This document shows, piece after piece, positions 59,439-64,000 of a stretch of 64,000 bases of DNA. The stretch spans positions 459,596 through 523,595 of the forward strand of contig CALTAJ010000002.1 in NCBI GenBank assembly GCA_943842245.1, read 5' to 3'. Position 1 is the first letter of the stretch. Each line of letters opens with the position of its first letter. The translations under genes were made by a program, and so were the position numbers. The DNA comes from an uncultured Flavobacteriaceae bacterium. Its GTDB lineage: Bacteria > Bacteroidota > Bacteroidia > Flavobacteriales > Flavobacteriaceae. The notes beneath the pieces were generated by a model, which saw nothing but the letters and a program-made list of their open reading frames with translations, searched no databases and was not told where the DNA came from.

Positions 59439-60229
59439 TATCCTTTATACTTAAGCGCCCTGTCTAAATGCGTATATCCACCGTCCACATGCAAAAGTTG
59501 ACCAGTGGTGTGACTGGATCTTTCTGATAGTAAAAACGCAACAGCATTAGCAATTTCGGTTGTTGTCGTCATACGCTGTTCCAAAGGAATTTTATCTGTT
59601 ATGGTTTTCAACTTTTCTTTTGGATTTTCGAAAGTCTTAATCCATTTTTCATAAAGCGGCGTATAGCATTCTGCAACAATAATAGAGTTTACTCGAATCC
59701 CATAGGGCAATAGCTCAATTGCCCATTCCCTTGTAAGAGCATTACGTCCCCCATTAGCTGCCGCATAACCTGATGTACCTCCTTGTCCAGTATCTGCAAC
59801 TTTGGAGCTAATATTTACTATTGCACCTTTATTCTTCTTTAGTTCAGGTAATACCAAGTGCCCCATCATGTAATAATGAGTTAAATTACGTTTAATTGAC
59901 TCCATAAATTCAACATAATTTCCAGATTCTAATCCTATACTATCATTAATACCAGCATTATTTACAAGCCCATCAATTCGACCATACTTTTCCAAAATCT
60001 TATTCACAGCTATTTCACATTGCTTAGGTTCAGTTAACTCTGCAAATGCATGACCAACTTTTAGATTCTTATTTTTAAATTCATCAATTAATTTTTCTAT
60101 ACTTGGCTTATTTCTACCAACTATGATTGGAAATGCAGCTTCTTTTGCTAATAAAGACACGATCCCTTCACCTATGCCTTTTGAGCCGCCTGTTACAATA
60201 ATTATTTTATTTTTTAATCCTAAATCCAT
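59438..60229 (-). CDS. Short-chain dehydrogenase, probable L-fucose (deoxyhexose) dehydrogenase
   Basis: A 263-residue SDR. I use ATG 60229 (MDLGLKNKIIIVTGGSKGIGEG); a start 27 bases upstream would overlap the previous gene. TGGSKGIG is the cofactor motif, NNAGIND the structural motif, and the catalytic Ser (NISSK) and Tyr-x-x-x-Asn (SGYAAANGGRN) have Asn where Lys is expected. The pathway position suggests oxidation of the sugar to its lactone. The replaced lysine deserves a check. Confidence 0.8.
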   Translation of the reverse strand: MDLGLKNKIIIVTGGSKGIGEGIVSLLAKEAAFPIIVGRNKPSIEKLIDEFKNKNLKVGHAFAELTEPKQCEIAVNKILEKYGRIDGLVNNAGINDSIGLESGNYVEFMESIKRNLTHYYMMGHLVLPELKKNKGAIVNISSKVADTGQGGTSGYAAANGGRNALTREWAIELLPYGIRVNSIIVAECYTPLYEKWIKTFENPKEKLKTITDKIPLEQRMTTTTEIANAVAFLLSERSSHTTGQLLHVDGGYTHLDRALKYKG

Positions 60230-60230
60230 A

Positions 60231-61055
60231 TTAGAGATTGTATATTTTAATAGCATTTACTCCCAGAACTTTAGCTTTTATTTTAGCTGAATATATGTCA
60301 AGATAATTGTTTATCAAAGTAATTACTTTCTTGTAATCTGTCGCAAGCAGACAAACAGGCCAGTCCGAGCCAAATAGAATTCGATTGGTGCCAAAAGATG
60401 AAAATATATGATTCATATAGGGTTCAAAATCCTCATCTACAAAGTTAAAGTCCTTTGTTTCTGTTACCATTCCCGAAAGCTTACAACTTACATTTTCGAA
60501 TTTTGATAAGGCTTTTATATTCACCTTCCATTTGTCATTCATTGGCTCTGATATATTTGGCTTTGCAATATGATCTAAAATAAATTTTTGTTCAGGAAAC
60601 TTTTCAACCAATACTAGAGCAGCTGGAAGTTGTTGAGGAAAAATAAGGATATCATAAGTTAAGTTATACTTGGCAAGTTTACTGATACCATTTTGCACAT
60701 CATTTCTGGTCAAATAATCATCTTTTTCTGCTTGTGCAACATGACGTACCCCTTTAAATTTAGAATTAGAAGCATAATATGCTAGTCGCTTATCAACATC
60801 TTTAGAAGTTAAATCAACCCATCCAACAACTCCTTTAATAAAAGAGTTTTTCTCTGCACAGGCTAATAAAAATTTAGTTTCTTCCTCAGACTGGTCTGCT
60901 TGTATCGCAACACAGCCATCAACTCCATTTTGTATAAGAATAGGTTTTAAGTCTTTGGGAAGAAAGTCCTTCTTTATAACCTCCATAGATTTATCTATCC
61001 AAACATCTCTAACAGGATTATAATTCCAAAAATGTTGATGACTATCTATAATCAT
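60231..61055 (-). CDS. Amidohydrolase-2 family lactonase, probable L-fuconolactonase
   Basis: A 274-residue TIM-barrel hydrolase starting at ATG 61055 (MIIDSHQHFWNYN), which overlaps the stop of the gene before it. The HxH motif, FILDHIAKP (His) and FGSDWPV (Asp) are the typical metal and acid residues of the COG3618 group. These open sugar lactones such as L-fucono-1,5-lactone or L-rhamnonolactone. The order with the neighbouring dehydrogenase and FAH-type gene supports that role. Confidence 0.84.
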   Translation of the reverse strand: MIIDSHQHFWNYNPVRDVWIDKSMEVIKKDFLPKDLKPILIQNGVDGCVAIQADQSEEETKFLLACAEKNSFIKGVVGWVDLTSKDVDKRLAYYASNSKFKGVRHVAQAEKDDYLTRNDVQNGISKLAKYNLTYDILIFPQQLPAALVLVEKFPEQKFILDHIAKPNISEPMNDKWKVNIKALSKFENVSCKLSGMVTETKDFNFVDEDFEPYMNHIFSSFGTNRILFGSDWPVCLLATDYKKVITLINNYLDIYSAKIKAKVLGVNAIKIYNL

Positions 61056-61906
61056 TTGTATGCTATGCAAGTTTGTTTTGAAACACCTAATCCTTCAATT
61101 CCCAATTCAACAACATCTCCTTCTTGGAGGTATCGAGGTGGTTTTAAACCAAGCCCAACTCCAAATGGTGTTCCAGTTGATATAATATCCCCTGGCAATA
61201 AACTCATGAACTGACTGATGTAGCTTACGAGTTGTTGTATATTAAAGATGAAATCAGACGTGCTGCTATTCTGCATTTCCTCCCCGTTTAGTTTTAGCCA
61301 AAGGTTTAGATTATTCGGATCTCCAATTTCATCTGGTGTGGCAATAAAAGGTCCAATTGGTGCAAAAGTATCACAGCTTTTTCCTTTTACCCACTGTCCA
61401 GAGCGCTCTAGTTGAAACGAGCGTTCACTAACGTCATTATGCAAAACATAGCCAGCCACGTGATTAAGAGCATCTACTTCACTCACATAAGATGTCTTCT
61501 TGCCAATGACTACTGCCAATTCTACCTCCCAATCTGTTTTTACACTTCCTTTGGGAATGACAATGGGATCATTTGGCCCAACAATTGCAGAGCTTGCCTT
61601 AAAGAATAGTATAGGTTCTTCTGGGGATTCCATACCGCTTTCTTCAGCATGCTTGGCATAATTTAGACCAACACATACAATTTTTGAAGGACGAATTAAA
61701 GGTGGTCCAAGGCGAACATCGTTATCTATAACTGGGCAATTTTCTTGATTTTTTTCTAACCAAGTCTGAAGTTTTTCTATACCTTTTTCTCCAAAAAAGA
61801 CTTCATCATAATCTTTGACGAATGCAGAGACATCTATACTGATTCCTTCTGCCAGAATTACACCTGGTTTTTCTTTATTAATTTCTCCAAATCGAATAAG
61901 TTTCAT
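61052..61906 (-). CDS. FAH-family hydrolase, probable 2,4-diketo-3-deoxy-L-fuconate hydrolase
   Basis: A 284-residue fumarylacetoacetate hydrolase-family protein. CVGLNYAKHAEESG, ILFFKASSAIVGPNDPI, TDWEVELAVVIGK (metal Glu residues), GYVLHNDVSERSFQLERSGQWVKGKSCDTFAPIGP and GDIISTGTPFGVG are the family motifs. The fuconate/rhamnonate members split the diketo-deoxy acid to pyruvate and L-lactate, which matches the lactate dehydrogenase in the same operon. Confidence 0.87.
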   Translation of the reverse strand: MKLIRFGEINKEKPGVILAEGISIDVSAFVKDYDEVFFGEKGIEKLQTWLEKNQENCPVIDNDVRLGPPLIRPSKIVCVGLNYAKHAEESGMESPEEPILFFKASSAIVGPNDPIVIPKGSVKTDWEVELAVVIGKKTSYVSEVDALNHVAGYVLHNDVSERSFQLERSGQWVKGKSCDTFAPIGPFIATPDEIGDPNNLNLWLKLNGEEMQNSSTSDFIFNIQQLVSYISQFMSLLPGDIISTGTPFGVGLGLKPPRYLQEGDVVELGIEGLGVSKQTCIAYK

Positions 61907-61910
61907 TTTT

Positions 61911-62696
61911 TTAATTTGAATTAAGCGTTATAAATCCTCCATCTATAGGAAAGTTTGATCCAGTTATAAATCGTGCTTCATCTGAGCTTAAATATAATGC
62001 TAGATCTGCGATTTCCTGAGGTTTACCCATACGACCAATGGGTTGAGTCTTGGACAGTTTTTCAAACATTTGTTCTTCTTTACCAGGATAATTTTTTTTA
62101 ATAAATTCATCTACAAAAGGTGTATGAACTCTCGCTGGAGAGATGCAATTGCACCTGATATTATCATTAATGTAATCTTTTGCAATTGAATAAGTCATTG
62201 TCAGTACAGCTCCCTTAGTCATGGAGTAAGCAAAACGATCTGAGATTCCTACCGTTGAAGCAATTGAGGCCATATTTAGTATAACCCCTCCACTTTTGTT
62301 TTTCATTAATGGAATGCAAACCTTTGAACAATTGTAAACACCCTTAATATTAATTTTATAAAGCCTATCTAAATCTTTCTCCGAACAGGCCTCTATATTT
62401 CCAATATTTGCAATTCCAGCATTATTAATTAGTATATCTATAGAGGATATATCTGAGATTTGATTTACTATTTCACTAACTTTTTCATAATCAGAAACGT
62501 CACATTTGTGTGCTTTAGCTAGAAAACCTTGCTTAATTATTTCCTCTGCTGTTTCATTTGCAGCATCAATATTAAAGTCTAAAATATGTACTTGAGCACC
62601 TTGCTCGGCAAAAGTCCTGGCTATGGACTGACCGATGCCACTCCCACCTCCTGTAATAATAGCTATTTTTTTTTCTAAAGAAAATTTTATTTTCAT
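61911..62696 (-). CDS. Short-chain dehydrogenase, probable 2-keto-3-deoxy-L-fuconate dehydrogenase
   Basis: A 261-residue SDR with TGGGSGIGQSIA, NNAGIAN, the Ser of NMASIAS and Tyr-x-x-x-Lys (FAYSMTKGA), so the catalytic set is complete. ARVHTPFVDEF and the C-terminal GSNFPIDGGF resemble 2-keto-3-deoxy-fuconate/rhamnonate 4-dehydrogenases. It would oxidise the keto-deoxy acid made by the UxaA-type dehydratase. Four bases separate it from the FAH gene. Confidence 0.84.
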   Translation of the reverse strand: MKIKFSLEKKIAIITGGGSGIGQSIARTFAEQGAQVHILDFNIDAANETAEEIIKQGFLAKAHKCDVSDYEKVSEIVNQISDISSIDILINNAGIANIGNIEACSEKDLDRLYKINIKGVYNCSKVCIPLMKNKSGGVILNMASIASTVGISDRFAYSMTKGAVLTMTYSIAKDYINDNIRCNCISPARVHTPFVDEFIKKNYPGKEEQMFEKLSKTQPIGRMGKPQEIADLALYLSSDEARFITGSNFPIDGGFITLNSN

Positions 62697-62705
62697 TTTT
62701 ATATT

Positions 62706-64000
62706 TTACAGTGATAACCCCCTTTTCCAAGGTATAAAATCATTTTGGCCCAACCTACGAGCATTTATCTCTATTTCACCACTTGCTACTTTAATAATAT
62801 AAGATAAAAGTTCTTCCCCACAACTTGCAATAGTTTCTCTACCCTCTATGATAGCTCCAGTATTAAAATCGATAATATCATTCATTTTATTGTAGAGTTG
62901 GGTGTTTGTCGATACTTTGATAACTGGAACAGCAGGGTTACCGGTTGGGGTTCCAAGACCTGTAGTGAATAAAATAATATTAGCTCCAGAACCTACCAGA
63001 CCAGTCGTAGATTCTACATCATTTCCTGGCGTACACAATAAGTTTAAACCTGGAGTTACGACTTGCTCTGTATAGTCTAATACATCAACTACAGGTGAGG
63101 TTCCACCCTTTTTTGCTGCACCGGCAGATTTAATAGCATCTGTAATAAGTCCATCTTTAATATTTCCTGGAGATGGATTGGCATAAAAACCAGCACCTAA
63201 AGCAGTAGCTTTATTGTTGTATGATCTCATAATTTGAGCGAATTTTTTAGCTTTTTCCTTATCAACACAACGGTCGATTAGCTCTTGTTCAACCCCATTG
63301 AGCTCGGGAAATTCAGAAAGAATTGTCGTGCCGCCAAGTTCAACAACTAAATCAGAAACATAACCTAAAGTTGGATTGGCAGAAATTCCTGAAAAACCAT
63401 CAGAGCCACCACATTCTAAGCCAATGGTAAGATTACTTAATGAAGCTGGTTTTCTAGAAATTTTATTTGCTTCAATAAGACCAATAAAAGTTTTTTTAAT
63501 TGCCCTAGCAATGTATTTGGGTTCAGAACTGCTTTGTTGTTGCTCTAAAAAAAAAACAGGTTTATTTGAGTTTGGAGCGATTCGTTTTAGGGCACCGTTA
63601 AGAATACTCATTTGCGCATGCTGACAACCTAAACTAAGTACTGTAGCTCCTGCAACATTTGGATTATTAATATACCCTGCTAATAGATGACAAAGCGTTA
63701 AAGCATCAGAAGTTGATCCTCCACAACCGCCCTCATGAGTTAAAAAATGAATCCCATCTATATTTGGAAATAGGGTGTTTTTTTGCTTTTTATTATTATT
63801 AGTAATTACATCGACTTGCATTAGCTCACTTTCTGTTGCACCAGTTTTATATTTATGTATAAGTTCCTTTAGATCATATGATTGTTTACTTGAATTCTCA
63901 TAACCCAGACCTTTAAGTATTGTGTTTTTTAATGTTTCTATATTTCTGTTTTGACAAAATACAAGAGGAATAACAAGCCAATTATTTTCTGTTCCAACAG
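62706..64000 (-). CDS. UxaA-type altronate/fuconate dehydratase, runs off window
   Basis: The frame is open to the right edge, reading VGTENNWLVIPLVFCQNRNI before MQVDV, so the true start is outside the window. At least 430 residues are seen. Signatures: FLTHEGGCGGSTSDA, GCQHAQ, IGLECGGSDGFSGISANPTLG, LCTPGNDVESTTGLVGSGAN and FTTGLGTPTGNP. These belong to the UxaA/GarD C-terminal domain, an iron-dependent dehydratase of sugar acids. Its position suggests fuconate (or another deoxy-sugar acid) rather than altronate as substrate. Confidence 0.88.
   Translation of the reverse strand, partial: VGTENNWLVIPLVFCQNRNIETLKNTILKGLGYENSSKQSYDLKELIHKYKTGATESELMQVDVITNNNKKQKNTLFPNIDGIHFLTHEGGCGGSTSDALTLCHLLAGYINNPNVAGATVLSLGCQHAQMSILNGALKRIAPNSNKPVFFLEQQQSSSEPKYIARAIKKTFIGLIEANKISRKPASLSNLTIGLECGGSDGFSGISANPTLGYVSDLVVELGGTTILSEFPELNGVEQELIDRCVDKEKAKKFAQIMRSYNNKATALGAGFYANPSPGNIKDGLITDAIKSAGAAKKGGTSPVVDVLDYTEQVVTPGLNLLCTPGNDVESTTGLVGSGANIILFTTGLGTPTGNPAVPVIKVSTNTQLYNKMNDIIDFNTGAIIEGRETIASCGEELLSYIIKVASGEIEINARRLGQNDFIPWKRGLSL

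Noticed and set aside
1-64000. CRISPR arrays, rRNA genes, insertion-sequence transposases, restriction or toxin-antitoxin systems
   Set aside because: No regularly spaced 25-40-bp repeats with spacers, no rRNA-like stretch and no transposase, Cas or restriction motif was seen. The 11-bp array at 52506 has no spacers.

Overview
The window looks like chromosomal DNA of a marine member of the Bacteroidota, class Flavobacteriia. It is AT-rich, most start codons lack a Shine-Dalgarno sequence, and a few promoters match the Bacteroidota -7 box TAnnTTTG. Lineage-typical genes include type III glutamine synthetase, a PII gene between two amt genes, MnmD, and a DnaJ with only two zinc motifs. The species cannot be named from sequence alone.

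Layout: 1-651 is the 3' part of an RluA-family pseudouridine synthase. 2331-8095 is the leucine operon (leuA, leuC, leuD, a second long HMGL-type synthase, leuB), followed by msrA and an aldose epimerase. 9676-18707 is a minus-strand housekeeping block (PAP2, MATE, M28 peptidase, NtrC-like regulator, MscS, dnaJ, grpE, SDR epimerase, mnmD). 18874-20930 holds ilvE, an NTP pyrophosphohydrolase and a fluoride channel. 21106-25101 is a nitrogen-uptake cluster (porin, amt, PII, amt). 25181-32665 holds an amidohydrolase, purU, a hydrolase, pyrF, prfA, YceI with a b561-like partner, and purM. At 32730-36118 two unrelated glutamine synthetases (GSIII and GSII) are divergent, with a palindrome between them that resembles one upstream of the porin/amt cluster. 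37318-41483 carries secreted proteins and folE.

Accessory region: tRNA-Arg(ACG) at 41691-41764 is the integration site of a 7.35-kb element (element A, 41723-49120). A second, decayed left end of the same family follows directly (element B, from 49077). The 44-bp att core is duplicated at 41723 and 49077, and each copy is followed by a rho-independent terminator and paired integrase-arm repeats with 12-bp spacing. A 1.04-kb near-identical repeat carries the same 194-residue protein in both copies. Element A has a run of small overlapping minus-strand genes, a repeat-headed set of short plus-strand genes (including a Kazal-type inhibitor lipoprotein) and a frameshifted tyrosine integrase. Element B and its right flank (50.2-52.9 kb) hold frameshifted secreted-protein genes, a tRNA-Ser-like 3' relic, a seven-unit 11-bp phased array, and a small ribbon-helix-helix gene with a nearby inverted repeat.

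Right end: 53156-57893 holds small conserved genes, a Gfo/Idh/MocA oxidoreductase and a PqaA-like lipoprotein. 57940-64000 is a tightly packed minus-strand operon whose families together fit a non-phosphorylated L-fucose (or similar deoxyhexose) pathway: mutarotase, dehydrogenase, lactonase, UxaA-type dehydratase, keto-deoxy acid dehydrogenase, FAH-type hydrolase and FMN lactate dehydrogenase. The last gene runs off the window.
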